The notes under the pieces: model-generated
The model's database searches: none
Told to the model about the DNA's origin: nothing
The model's input: only the letters and a program-made list of their open reading frames with translations
Position numbers and translations under genes: made by a program
Shown: piece by piece, positions 32,672 to 41,325 of the stretch
How positions within the stretch are numbered: position 1 is the first letter of the stretch
How the letters are laid out: each line of letters begins with the position of its first letter
Assembly (NCBI GenBank): GCA_964645585.1
Contig: CAZYAN010000006.1
Location: 42,223-106,222 of the forward strand
Direction: 5' to 3'
Length of the DNA: 64,000 nt
Source: DATGSL01 sp964645585
GTDB taxonomy: Bacteria > Verrucomicrobiota > Verrucomicrobiia > Opitutales > T3Sed10-336

Positions 32672-34132
32672 TCACTGCTGCTTTTGCCCCTCGGTTGCTC
32701 CCAGCATTTCCAGCAGCGGCTCCAGTTCCTCCGCCAGTTCCCGCTGCAATTCCTGCCGTAAGCCTTCCCCTTTCCGCTTCCGGATCCGGGCAAAGATCGC
32801 CCCGATCCGGCGTCGCCGCGCATCCGGAAGCGCCGTGACGATTCCCGACGGCTTGCCCGGCGCCGCCGTCAGCTCCAGCGGATCGCGTTTGCCATGGGCT
32901 CGATCGCGGACGCGCGTATAGTGCAACAGGGCGCGATCCAGAAGAATCCACGGAAAGTTGGGACTCCGGTGCGGCCCGATGACAAGCCGCCGCCCTCCCT
33001 GCAGGTAACGCAGCAAATCACCCGCCCGCTCAAACCGCGCCGCTCCATAATAAAGAGCCGCTCCCCCGCCCGCGACCGCACCGGTCAGGAGACCCGCACC
33101 GAAAAGCGTTCCTCCGGTGGCCACATCGAGCAGTCCGCCAGCACCCGCGCCCGCCGCCGCGCCTACCCCGACCAATTGCGGAAGCGACAGCCCGAGCGTT
33201 TCCCAGGTCTTCCGGGAAAACAGGTCTTCATCGAGGACCGGACGCGAAATCGGCGATTCACGCCGCACGAGCGAACGATGCAGATAGAGCGCCTCGATCT
33301 CACGACGGCTTTCCTCCTCAAGCTTCCGCAAATCGTCGTGAAACCCTTCTTCGATCTCCCGCCGGCGCGCCTCGATCGACTCCCCTTCCCCGACCGCTAC
33401 GCTCCGCGTGTGAAGCAGCGCCTTCGTCAGCATCCGCGCAATCACCCGCGCCGACTCCCGGCGCCGCCGGGCCCAGTCCTCTTCCAGCGCCCGGATCGCC
33501 CGGTCAAACGCCGGACGCCACCGCTCGTCGATTTCACGCATCCCGCGAAACAGGCCGATCCGTTCGGCAAACCCGGCCTGGTGCGCGTTGAAAACCCGAA
33601 CGATGCTGAAAAACTGCCCGAGAGCCGTTCGCCATTCATTGGTGTGATCACGCTCGCCCGTGCGGTTGATCAAAGCGATCCGCGGCTGACCGGTCCAGCG
33701 CAGGATCTCCATTTCCGCCTCGTAATTGCGCCGGTACGGATGCGAGCCGTCAACGACATACAGGATCGCGCCGCCATCGAGGATCGGACGGAGCAGTTTG
33801 CATTCTTGCTCGAATTCACCGGTTCCCGAAAAGTGGCGAACGAATGCCTCAACCACCTCCCGCCGGCTGGCCGCCGATTCTTCCCGTTCCTGCAAAAATC
33901 GCAAAGCCCTCGGCGCGTCCTCGAATCCGGGCGTGTCCACCATCTGGAACAGCGGCTCCCCGTCCACTCGCAACGGATAACGATGCACCTCGCGCGTCGT
34001 CCCCGGTTCAGGCGAAATCCGCACGCTGTCATCTTCCGCCAGCGTCGAGAGGATGCTCGACTTCCCGCGATTGACACGCCCGACGATGACCAGCGCCGGG
34101 AGCCCTTCGCCTGACTCTGCTCCCGCACTCAT
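32672..34132 (-). CDS. GTPase with DUF3482 domain
   Basis: 486 residues from ATG 34132, overlapping the stop of the upstream gene (ATGA). N-terminal TrmE-like G domain: P-loop 'GRVNRGKSS', switch I Thr in 'PGTTRE', switch II 'DTPGFED', and a degenerate G4 'LINRTGERD'. Then a long Arg/Glu-rich helical region, a Gly/Ala-rich membrane-prone segment ('LVGVGAAAGAGAGGLLDVATGGTLFGAGLLTGAVAGGGAALYYG') and a basic C-terminus, the DUF3482 architecture. The neighbour is a DUF2868 membrane protein, the usual partner. Cellular role is not established; membrane association is likely. Confidence 0.85.
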   Translation of the reverse strand: MSAGAESGEGLPALVIVGRVNRGKSSILSTLAEDDSVRISPEPGTTREVHRYPLRVDGEPLFQMVDTPGFEDAPRALRFLQEREESAASRREVVEAFVRHFSGTGEFEQECKLLRPILDGGAILYVVDGSHPYRRNYEAEMEILRWTGQPRIALINRTGERDHTNEWRTALGQFFSIVRVFNAHQAGFAERIGLFRGMREIDERWRPAFDRAIRALEEDWARRRRESARVIARMLTKALLHTRSVAVGEGESIEARRREIEEGFHDDLRKLEEESRREIEALYLHRSLVRRESPISRPVLDEDLFSRKTWETLGLSLPQLVGVGAAAGAGAGGLLDVATGGTLFGAGLLTGAVAGGGAALYYGAARFERAGDLLRYLQGGRRLVIGPHRSPNFPWILLDRALLHYTRVRDRAHGKRDPLELTAAPGKPSGIVTALPDARRRRIGAIFARIRKRKGEGLRQELQRELAEELEPLLEMLGATEGQKQQ

Positions 34133-35661
34133 CCTTCCCCGCTCCCTTCCGCGAACAGCAAAAATGGATCCCCCATCTCCCTTACCGACCGCTCCCATAC
34201 CTGCCGTTCATCCGGCTCGGCCCCGCGCGCTTCACTGTCAGCGAACTCAACCAGCACAACCAGGATCGGGGCGTCCGCGCCCAGCCGTTCCCGCAACCGC
34301 TCCAGGAAACGGCGCGCGTCCGCTTTCGGCGGTTCAAACGGTTCAAAAAATACCGCCGCGCCCGCGATCTTTCCTTCCGTCTTCGCCTCCTCCAGCAGCG
34401 GCCATAGCCCTTCCTCACCCTCGAGCGTTCCCGCCAGATGTTCGCTCACCAGCCTGGCATCAAACTCTTCCCGCAACAGCCGTTCCGCGACTCCTTTCGG
34501 CGGCAAGGCGTCATACGCCCAAAAAATCCCCGCGAGATCGAGCCCGCGGGCCGTCGCCGATTTCTCGCTTCGCGACACCGCGGCGGCCTCTCCGCCCGAC
34601 GGGCTTTCCTTCTCCGAAGACACCGTTTCTCCGCCGACGCGCACCAGCGGCGTCCGCAGCCGCTCCTTCAGCGCCCGCACTTCCAGGCTCCGCGCGATCG
34701 CCTTCCGCATCTCCAGCCGCAACAGCAGGCACCCGAAAGCCAGTGCGAGCGCCCGCGGCAAAAGCCCGTAGGTCAGCGTCGCCGCCATCAAGAACGGCCA
34801 CCATCCCCCCGCGCGAAGGCCGGCCGCGACGTCCCGCGCCTCGCTGACATATGTCCCGTTCAATCGCACAAAACGGGTCGATTCAACCAGCTCCAGCGTC
34901 GGCCGCGCCTGCGGCAGCCATTCCCCCCACGGCAGCGCGAGCGCCGTCGTCAGCCGGTGTATCTGCTCCGGCGCGACTTGCAGCGTCGTCCCCCAGGAAA
35001 AGGCGAGATCGGTGAAGAGCACAAAAAAGAGAAGCGTTGCCGCCACTCCTGTATTGAAAGCGACACCAAACACCTGGAGCACCGTAAACAACAGGAGCGG
35101 CCGCACCCGGCGGAAAAAGGAGTTGCTCGCCTGAAGGCGCCCGAGTTCCGCCCGAAGTTCCGCGGCCGCGCCCTCCCTGCCTGTCGACGCCGCCCGCGCC
35201 AGCGCGTCGAGCGCCTTCTCAAAAAGAAACGCGGCCAGCGCCCCGATCAAACTCCGCCCGCGGCGCAGCCGCCCGCGAAAGAACAGCGCGAGAAGCAGCA
35301 GCGGCAGAAAGAGGATCTGGACGCCGACAATCGCCGCGAGGAAAAAGAGCACATTGATCGGCTGATCGCCTTCGTAACGGAGCAGCCCGGTCGCTGCCCC
35401 GATCCCGAGAAGAAGTCCGGCAAGCCCAAGCAATCCAACCGTCCACCGCAGCGCCGCCGCCACGAGCGTCCCGGCTGTCGGTCCCGCCGGCGCCTCCACC
35501 TCGTTCTTCCACGCCACCAGCAGTTCTTGGTCGGTGGCCGCGCCGCCGCCGCTCAGCGCCCGGCCGATCCTCCGGTCGCGCTCGAGCCGCTCGACAGGTT
35601 TTTCCGCGCACGGGTCGAGGTGAAGATGACGGTCGATGTCGAGGAAATCGCCGAAGTTCAT
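34129..35661 (-). CDS. DUF2868 membrane protein, partner of the GTPase
   Basis: 510 residues from ATG 35661; an upstream candidate is TTG. Four or more transmembrane helices: 'ALRWTVGLLGLAGLLLGIGAA', 'VLFFLAAIVGVQILFLPLLLLALFF', 'LLLFTVLQVFGVAFNTGVAATLLFFVLF', and around 'WWPFLMAATLTYGLLPRALALAFGCLLL'. The C-terminal half is soluble and Asp/Glu-rich ('PILVVLVEFADSEARG'), possibly regulatory. It overlaps the DUF3482 GTPase by 4 nt, a pairing seen across Proteobacteria. Function unknown. Confidence 0.85.
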   Translation of the reverse strand: MNFGDFLDIDRHLHLDPCAEKPVERLERDRRIGRALSGGGAATDQELLVAWKNEVEAPAGPTAGTLVAAALRWTVGLLGLAGLLLGIGAATGLLRYEGDQPINVLFFLAAIVGVQILFLPLLLLALFFRGRLRRGRSLIGALAAFLFEKALDALARAASTGREGAAAELRAELGRLQASNSFFRRVRPLLLFTVLQVFGVAFNTGVAATLLFFVLFTDLAFSWGTTLQVAPEQIHRLTTALALPWGEWLPQARPTLELVESTRFVRLNGTYVSEARDVAAGLRAGGWWPFLMAATLTYGLLPRALALAFGCLLLRLEMRKAIARSLEVRALKERLRTPLVRVGGETVSSEKESPSGGEAAAVSRSEKSATARGLDLAGIFWAYDALPPKGVAERLLREEFDARLVSEHLAGTLEGEEGLWPLLEEAKTEGKIAGAAVFFEPFEPPKADARRFLERLRERLGADAPILVVLVEFADSEARGAEPDERQVWERSVREMGDPFLLFAEGSGEG

Positions 35662-35865
35662 CAGCCTGAAGCGCAACCGCGCGGAACTGGAAGTCGGTTT
35701 CTCAAGTTCAAAAGCCTGTAAACGTAGCCGCCGTCGGACACGATAGCACCTTTTTTTTCATGGGAATCGCACGGATCAGATCGATCGGACAAATCGACCC
35801 GGCACCGTCAGTTGCAAATTTTCTTTGCTAGCCTCTTTTTTCCGTGAGTAAGTAACCCGCCAGAA

Positions 35866-37863
35866 ATGAATTTCTCCCTCGACAGTCGCCGTTCCTTTCC
35901 TCCACTCCCGTCCATCGACTTCCGAGCGGAGCTGAACGACGAGCAATACGCCGCCGTCACCGCGCCTCCCGGCCCGGCTCTCGTCCTCGCCGGCGCGGGC
36001 TCCGGAAAGACACGCACGCTCACCTTCCGCGTCGCCTGGCTGCTCAACGAGGGTTTTCGCGCGGGCGAAATTCTTCTCCTGACGTTTACCAACAAGGCGG
36101 CCCGCGAGATGCTCGGACGGGTCGAGGAGCTCACCGGTGTTCCGGCCCACCGCTTCTGGGGCGGCACGTTTCATCACATCGGCCAAAAGATTTTGCGGAT
36201 CCACGGCGAGCTGGTCGGCCTCGGCAATCAGTACACGATTCTCGACGCCAGCGACGCCGAATCGTTCATCGGCGAAACGGTCCGCCAGCTCAGTCCGGCT
36301 TTTTTCAAGGACAAAGCCAACCCGAAGGCGCGCCTCCTCGGCGAGATCTTCAGTATGGCGCGCAACACCTGTGTCGAGCTGCCGGCCGCGATCGAGCGTT
36401 TCTATCCGCACCTCCGATACGTGACCGACGACGCCGTCCGATTCTTTGAAGCCTGCCAAAAGCGGAAACTAGAGCAGCAGGTTGCCGACTACGACGACCT
36501 GCTCGAATACCTGCTTCGCCTCCTCGAAGAGCATGAGGATGTCCGCAAGTATTTTCAGGAACGCTTCCGCTACATCCTCGTCGACGAATACCAGGACACG
36601 AATCACCTCCAGGCGCGCATCGTCGATCTGTTCGCCGCGCACCATCAGGTGATGGCTGTCGGCGATGACGCCCAGTGCATCTACACGTGGCGCGGAGCGG
36701 ACGTCACCAACATCCTCACCTTTCCCGACCGCCACCCGGGCACGAAGATTTACAAAATCGAAGTCAATTACCGGAGCACGCCGGAGATTCTCGATTTCGC
36801 GAACGGGATCCTCGTCACGCAGCCGGCCGGCACCGGCTTCCGTAAAGAACTGCGCGCCGCCCGCCCCGGCGATTGCCGGCCGTATGTGATTCCCGCCATC
36901 GACACGCGCGAACAGGCGGAATTGATCATCAGCCGGATCGGCGCCTTGCTTGAAGAGGGTTTTCAACCGTCCGACATCGCCGTCCTGTACCGCGCGCATT
37001 ATCAAGCCGTCGATCTGCAGATGGAGCTCTCGCGCAGGCAGATTCCCTTTCAGATTACCAGCGGAATCCGCTTTTTTGAACAAGCGCATATTCGCGATCT
37101 AACGGCGCAGCTCCGGTTCGCGTACAATCCCAAGGACACGATGTCCTTTCAGCGCGTCTCGTCGCTCCTCCCCAAGATCGGCGAAAAGACCTCCCAGAAG
37201 CTCTACCGCCTGGCCGCGGAATCCGCCGAGCAAAAGGGGGTTGCGATCGTCGAGGCGATGCTCGACCCGGCGATCGTCAAAAAAGTCCCGGCCGCCGCCC
37301 GCGAGGAATGGCCGAAACTGATCTGGTCGCTGCGCGATATGGCCGACGCGTGTTCGACCAAAACCCCGGCGGAAGTGGTCCGGCTCGGCCTCGACGCCTG
37401 GTACGGCGACTATGTTCGCGGCGCGTTTTCCAATTACCTTTCCCGAATCGACGACCTCGAGAGTCTGATCGCGTTCGCGTCGAAATTTGAAACCATGCAG
37501 GAGCTTCTCGCCCAGCTCGTGCTGCTGAACTCGGAAACTTCGTCCGACTCCACCGAAGAGGACCGCGAACGCCTGCGCCTGACCACTGTCCACCAAGCCA
37601 AGGGGCTCGAATTTCCGGTGGTGTTTCTGATCGGCGTCGCGGACGGCCTTTTCCCGATCCGGCGCGCGATCGAAGCGGGCGATATCGAGGAGGAGCGCCG
37701 GCTGTTCTACGTCGCGGTCACCCGGGCAAAGGATCAGCTTTATCTCGCGTATCCAAAACTCCTCGACCAAGGCGCGCCCGTGCGGCTTCAGCCAAGCGTC
37801 TTTCTCCGGGAGCTTCCCGAACACCTCTATGAAACCGTCCAGATCAACCGCTCGCGCTGGTAA
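35866..37863 (+). CDS. UvrD/PcrA-type SF1A DNA helicase
   Basis: 665 residues. Motifs in order: Q motif 'LNDEQYAAV' at 23-31; I 'AGAGSGKT' about 42-49; Ia 'LLTFTNKAAREM'; Ib 'GGTFHHIG'; II 'VDEYQDTN'; III 'VGDDAQCIYTWRGA'; IV 'VNYRSTPEI'; V 'TVHQAKGLEF'; VI 'FYVAVTRAKDQL'. This is a 3'-5' UvrD/Rep-family helicase. It stops soon after motif VI and lacks the C-terminal Tudor-like domain of UvrD/PcrA, so interaction with RNA polymerase or UvrB by that domain is unlikely. Overlaps the next gene by 35 nt. Confidence 0.95.
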   Translation: MNFSLDSRRSFPPLPSIDFRAELNDEQYAAVTAPPGPALVLAGAGSGKTRTLTFRVAWLLNEGFRAGEILLLTFTNKAAREMLGRVEELTGVPAHRFWGGTFHHIGQKILRIHGELVGLGNQYTILDASDAESFIGETVRQLSPAFFKDKANPKARLLGEIFSMARNTCVELPAAIERFYPHLRYVTDDAVRFFEACQKRKLEQQVADYDDLLEYLLRLLEEHEDVRKYFQERFRYILVDEYQDTNHLQARIVDLFAAHHQVMAVGDDAQCIYTWRGADVTNILTFPDRHPGTKIYKIEVNYRSTPEILDFANGILVTQPAGTGFRKELRAARPGDCRPYVIPAIDTREQAELIISRIGALLEEGFQPSDIAVLYRAHYQAVDLQMELSRRQIPFQITSGIRFFEQAHIRDLTAQLRFAYNPKDTMSFQRVSSLLPKIGEKTSQKLYRLAAESAEQKGVAIVEAMLDPAIVKKVPAAAREEWPKLIWSLRDMADACSTKTPAEVVRLGLDAWYGDYVRGAFSNYLSRIDDLESLIAFASKFETMQELLAQLVLLNSETSSDSTEEDRERLRLTTVHQAKGLEFPVVFLIGVADGLFPIRRAIEAGDIEEERRLFYVAVTRAKDQLYLAYPKLLDQGAPVRLQPSVFLRELPEHLYETVQINRSRW

Positions 37864-38386
37864 GCGGCGCGCAACGACCGCAGCCGGCCCGCGCACACTC
37901 GCCTTATGGATCGCCTTGGCCGCTGTCGCGATCGCATCAGCCGGCTGCCGGACGGTCCCGGTCGACAACGAAGTCAAACGCGCGCGGGCCGAGTTTCGAG
38001 AGGATCAGCAGTTTTACCGAATCTCGGAATTCTTCACGGAACGCGAAAACACCGGCGGCGCGGTGATCGTCCGTTCTCAACCGGATGAACGCGCCGGTTA
38101 TTACTTTACCGTCCGCCTCGCGCGCTATCCCTATCACAAAAAAACCGTCGAAGAGGCCGTGCGCGTGCAAGTCATCGTGCCAGGTGAACTGGAGCCGCGT
38201 TTATATTCGTTTCCACTCGGCCCCGCGAAAAAGAAAAACCCGCTGCTGCTCATCGGACTTACCGGCAGCGACTGGCCCGACCGCAGCGTCCGGCCGCTCG
38301 CCTGGCACCTCGCGTTCCACAACGACGAAGGAGAACGGATCGCCACCGCCCAGAGCTTCCTCTGGAGCATCGAAGAAGACCGGTGA
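37829..38386 (+). CDS. Putative lipoprotein
   Basis: 185 residues. A long basic n-region, hydrophobic stretch 'LALWIALAAVAIASAGC' with lipobox Cys, then a soluble domain ('GGAVIVRSQPDERAGYYFTVRLARYPYHKKT', 'WHLAFHNDEGERIATAQSFLW'). Unassigned family. Starts within the last 35 nt of the helicase gene. The T-rich end precedes a 7-bp direct repeat at 38394-38414. Confidence 0.78.
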   Translation: MKPSRSTARAGKRRATTAAGPRTLALWIALAAVAIASAGCRTVPVDNEVKRARAEFREDQQFYRISEFFTERENTGGAVIVRSQPDERAGYYFTVRLARYPYHKKTVEEAVRVQVIVPGELEPRLYSFPLGPAKKKNPLLLIGLTGSDWPDRSVRPLAWHLAFHNDEGERIATAQSFLWSIEEDR

Positions 38387-38393
38387 TTTACTT

Positions 38394-38414
38394 GTTATTG
38401 GTTATTGGTTATTG
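38394..38414 (+). repeat. Three perfect tandem GTTATTG heptamers
   Basis: Three consecutive GTTATTG units at 38394-38400, 38401-38407 and 38408-38414, 7 nt after the lipoprotein stop. The same heptamer recurs in the recR-ybaB gap, 16 kb away. Confidence 0.9.
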
Positions 38415-38479
38415 AGGGAGCAGCAAAAGGGCCACCGGGTTTTTCTCAATCAATGAAAATTGATACTTTAAAATAATAA

Positions 38480-39346
38480 ATGATCGATGAACGGTTCTCT
38501 CCCGCTTGTCTTGCCGAGCTGCTCGATGGCGGACAGGCGTTTCGCTGGAATCAGCAGGCGGACGGGAGCTGGCTCGGCCAGTGGGCCGATTGCGTCTGCC
38601 GGATTGTTCGCGGAGAAGATGGGAGAATTCGCTGGTCGGTGCCGGCCGGATCAAAAAAGGCCGTCGCCAAAAAGTTCGAAAAGTATTTTGGCCTGGACCA
38701 AAACTGGGCCGATTTGCGCGACCAGCTTCCATGGCGAAGCGACGCGCACCTCGCCCGCTGCCTGGAGCAGTTTCCGGGTCTGCGAATCCTTCGTCAGCCG
38801 TTCGGAGAAACGCTCCTCTGCTTCCTTTGCAGCGCCACCAAACAGATCGTCCAGATCAAGCAAATGTGTGAAAATCTCGCGCGGGCGTTTGGACACGAAG
38901 TCGCGCCCGGGTTCCGCGCTCTGCCGGATTGGAAACGCCTCGCCCTGGCACCCGAAGCCGACTTGCGCGCCTGCGGTCTCGGATTTCGCGCCCGCTACAT
39001 CCGGGCGACCGCGATGATTCTCGCCGAGAACCCCGGCCGGCTCGCGGAAATCGAAGCCATGCCGTACCCAGATGCTCGTGACGCATTGATGCGGCTTCCA
39101 GGCGTCGGTGAAAAAGTCGCTGACTGCGTGCTCCTGTTCAGCGCGGGAAAACTGGAGGCTTTCCCGGTCGATGTCTGGATCCTTCGCGCGATGGAAAACC
39201 GCTACGGCCTCCGCGGCTGGACCAGCTCTCAAATTGCTCACTTCGGAAGAATCCATTTCGGCCCGCTCGCCGGCCTCGCCCAGCAATACCTCTTCGCATT
39301 CGAACGCCGCCGAAACACGTTTAAAAATGGGAACAATAAAATATAG
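38480..39346 (+). CDS. OGG1-family DNA glycosylase
   Basis: 288 residues, 8-oxoguanine DNA glycosylase/AP lyase family. N-terminal 'LLDGGQAFRWN' (OGG1 'GQ.FRW'), helix-hairpin-helix 'LMRLPGVGEKVADCVLLFSAGKLEAFPVDVW' with catalytic Lys near residue 212 and Asp near 231. The 'SSNNNIARI' segment of human OGG1, whose Asn contacts the orphan cytosine, reads 'SATKQIVQI' here. Target specificity may thus differ. It is monocistronic after the lipoprotein. Confidence 0.88.
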   Translation: MIDERFSPACLAELLDGGQAFRWNQQADGSWLGQWADCVCRIVRGEDGRIRWSVPAGSKKAVAKKFEKYFGLDQNWADLRDQLPWRSDAHLARCLEQFPGLRILRQPFGETLLCFLCSATKQIVQIKQMCENLARAFGHEVAPGFRALPDWKRLALAPEADLRACGLGFRARYIRATAMILAENPGRLAEIEAMPYPDARDALMRLPGVGEKVADCVLLFSAGKLEAFPVDVWILRAMENRYGLRGWTSSQIAHFGRIHFGPLAGLAQQYLFAFERRRNTFKNGNNKI

Positions 39347-39377
39347 AATATAAGAAAGAACCGATTACAAATAACCC

Positions 39378-41249
39378 ATGACAACCAGCCTCCCGCTCTT
39401 CTTCCTCACTCTTCTTCTCGCCGCAACCTCACTCGCAGCCTCCGCCTCGTCCTCACGCCCTAACATCCTCTGGGTCACCGCCGAGGACCACGGTCCGCTC
39501 CTGGGAGCGTACGGCGACGAGTACGCGCATACGCCAAATCTCGACGCCTTTGCCGAACGCGGCTTCCGCTACGATGTTGTCTGGTCCAATGCTCCTGTCT
39601 GTGCTCCCGCCCGAACAACAATCCTCACCGGCCTCTACGCGACCACCGTCGGCGCGCAGCACATGCGCAGCGATGTGCGCCTCCCCGCCTATATCAAACC
39701 GTATCCGCAGCTCCTGCGCGACGCGGGTTATTACTGCACAAACGACGGGAAGGAAGACTATAATGTTTCCGGATTCGGTAAAATCTGGGATGATTCTTCC
39801 CGATCGGCACATTACAAAAACCGTCCCGAAGGCAGCCCGTTTTTTGCCTCGTTTAATTTTGCCGACAGTCATGAAGGGCGCCTCCGCCAGCGCACCGACC
39901 TTCCCTATCACGATCCGGATCAAATGCCCGTCCCCCCCTATCATCCGGACACACCCGAGGTCCGGCGCGACTGGGCGCAGCATTACAACGGAATCAGCCA
40001 GGTGGACGCTCGCTTCGGTGAACTCATGCAAGAGCTGGAGGCATCCGGGCTCGCCGATGACACGATCGTTTTCTACTACGCGGACCACGGCAGCGGCATG
40101 CCCGGCCACAAACGCTGGCCGCACAACCGCGGACTTCACGTCCCCCTCATCATTCACGTGCCCGATAAATTCGCCCACCTCGCCCCCGCCGAATACAAAC
40201 CGGGCGGCAGCACCCGACGCCCCGTCGCGTTTATCGACCTCGCGCCGACTCTCCTCAGTCTCGCGGGCGCGCCGCAGCCGGAATGGATGCCGGGAACCGC
40301 AATCATGGGGCCAGCCGAAGGAGACCCGGGTCCGTGGCTGTTTGGCTTTCGCGGACGGATGGACGAGCGTTTCGACCGGGTCCGTTCCGTTCGCGGCGAC
40401 CGGTATGTTTATATCCGCAATTACATGCCGCACCTGATTTACGGCCAATACCTCGCTTATATGTTTCAAACGGAAACCACCCAGATTTGGGAACGGCTCT
40501 ACAGGGAAGGGAAACTCGATGCGGCGCAGCGTTACTTTTGGGAGCCGAAGCCCGAGGAGGAATTGTACGACCTGGTCAGCGATCCTCACGAAATCCACAA
40601 CCTCGCCAACTCATCCGAACACCAGGAAATCCTTGGCCAGATGCGCGCGGCCCTCCGCCATCACATTGTAAAAACCCGTGACACCGGATTCCTCCCGGAA
40701 GCGGAAATGCACCGGCGCGCCGGTCAGTCGACGATTTACGAAATGGCCCAGGATCCGAACCGATATCCGCTGGAGCGCATTCTGGCGATGGCCGAACTCG
40801 CCGCCCGACGAGATCTGGATTCCATTGATCAACTGCGTTCCGGTTTTACCGACAGCGACCCAGCCGTCCGCTGGTGGGCAATTACCGGCATTCAGATCCG
40901 GGGTCCTGAAGCATTTGCCGCCGTTCAAGACGATCTCCGCCGCCTCTTGGACGATCCAAACCCAAGCGTTACAATTGCCGCCGCATCAGTTCTCACAAAA
41001 TGGGGAACGAACGCCGACGTCGAAAGCGCGGTCGATATCCTGCTCCAGCTCGCCCCCGCCGACACCAACGGCGCATACGTCGCTCTCGCGGCTGTGGCCG
41101 CCCTGGCCGATCTGCCGCCCAAACACCTCGAGCGGATCAAGGAGCCCTTGCGCAACCTCCCGCTCATCGATCCCAACGCCCCGAAGCGCCCAAACGACTA
41201 CGTCCGCCGCCACGTCTCGACCATCCTCAGTGACACGAAAAGCCGATAA
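39378..41249 (+). CDS. Secreted type I sulfatase with HEAT-like C-terminus
   Basis: 623 residues. The signal peptide ends about 'ASASSS'. Sulfatase domain: 'SRPNILWVTAEDHGPLLGAYGD' (metal site with E36-D37 where DD is more usual), formylglycine site C75-A-P-A-R in 'NAPVCAPARTTILTGLY', 'YADHGSGMPGHKRWPHNRGLHVPLI'. The layout is close to N-sulphoglucosamine sulfohydrolase-type or related polysaccharide sulfatases. From about residue 460, Ala/Leu-rich repeats ('DSIDQLRSGFTDSDPAVRWWAITGIQIRG') look like HEAT/armadillo repeats. No sulfatase-maturation enzyme is nearby. Confidence 0.92.
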   Translation: MTTSLPLFFLTLLLAATSLAASASSSRPNILWVTAEDHGPLLGAYGDEYAHTPNLDAFAERGFRYDVVWSNAPVCAPARTTILTGLYATTVGAQHMRSDVRLPAYIKPYPQLLRDAGYYCTNDGKEDYNVSGFGKIWDDSSRSAHYKNRPEGSPFFASFNFADSHEGRLRQRTDLPYHDPDQMPVPPYHPDTPEVRRDWAQHYNGISQVDARFGELMQELEASGLADDTIVFYYADHGSGMPGHKRWPHNRGLHVPLIIHVPDKFAHLAPAEYKPGGSTRRPVAFIDLAPTLLSLAGAPQPEWMPGTAIMGPAEGDPGPWLFGFRGRMDERFDRVRSVRGDRYVYIRNYMPHLIYGQYLAYMFQTETTQIWERLYREGKLDAAQRYFWEPKPEEELYDLVSDPHEIHNLANSSEHQEILGQMRAALRHHIVKTRDTGFLPEAEMHRRAGQSTIYEMAQDPNRYPLERILAMAELAARRDLDSIDQLRSGFTDSDPAVRWWAITGIQIRGPEAFAAVQDDLRRLLDDPNPSVTIAAASVLTKWGTNADVESAVDILLQLAPADTNGAYVALAAVAALADLPPKHLERIKEPLRNLPLIDPNAPKRPNDYVRRHVSTILSDTKSR

Positions 41250-41325
41250 AATCCGACAGGAATCGAATCGCCCAAACATCGAGAAAATAAAAAACGATAA
41301 AGGGCTACTGACAGGGAATCATCTG

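Noticed and set aside
34438..35721. Long plus-strand frames (about 400 codons) opposite the DUF2868 and DUF3482 genes
   Set aside because: Arg/Pro-rich translations typical of antisense frames in GC-rich genes; the minus-strand genes have motifs and ATGA coupling.
39453..40598. 381-codon minus-strand frame opposite the sulfatase
   Set aside because: Overlaps the catalytic region of a clear sulfatase; no homology-like features.
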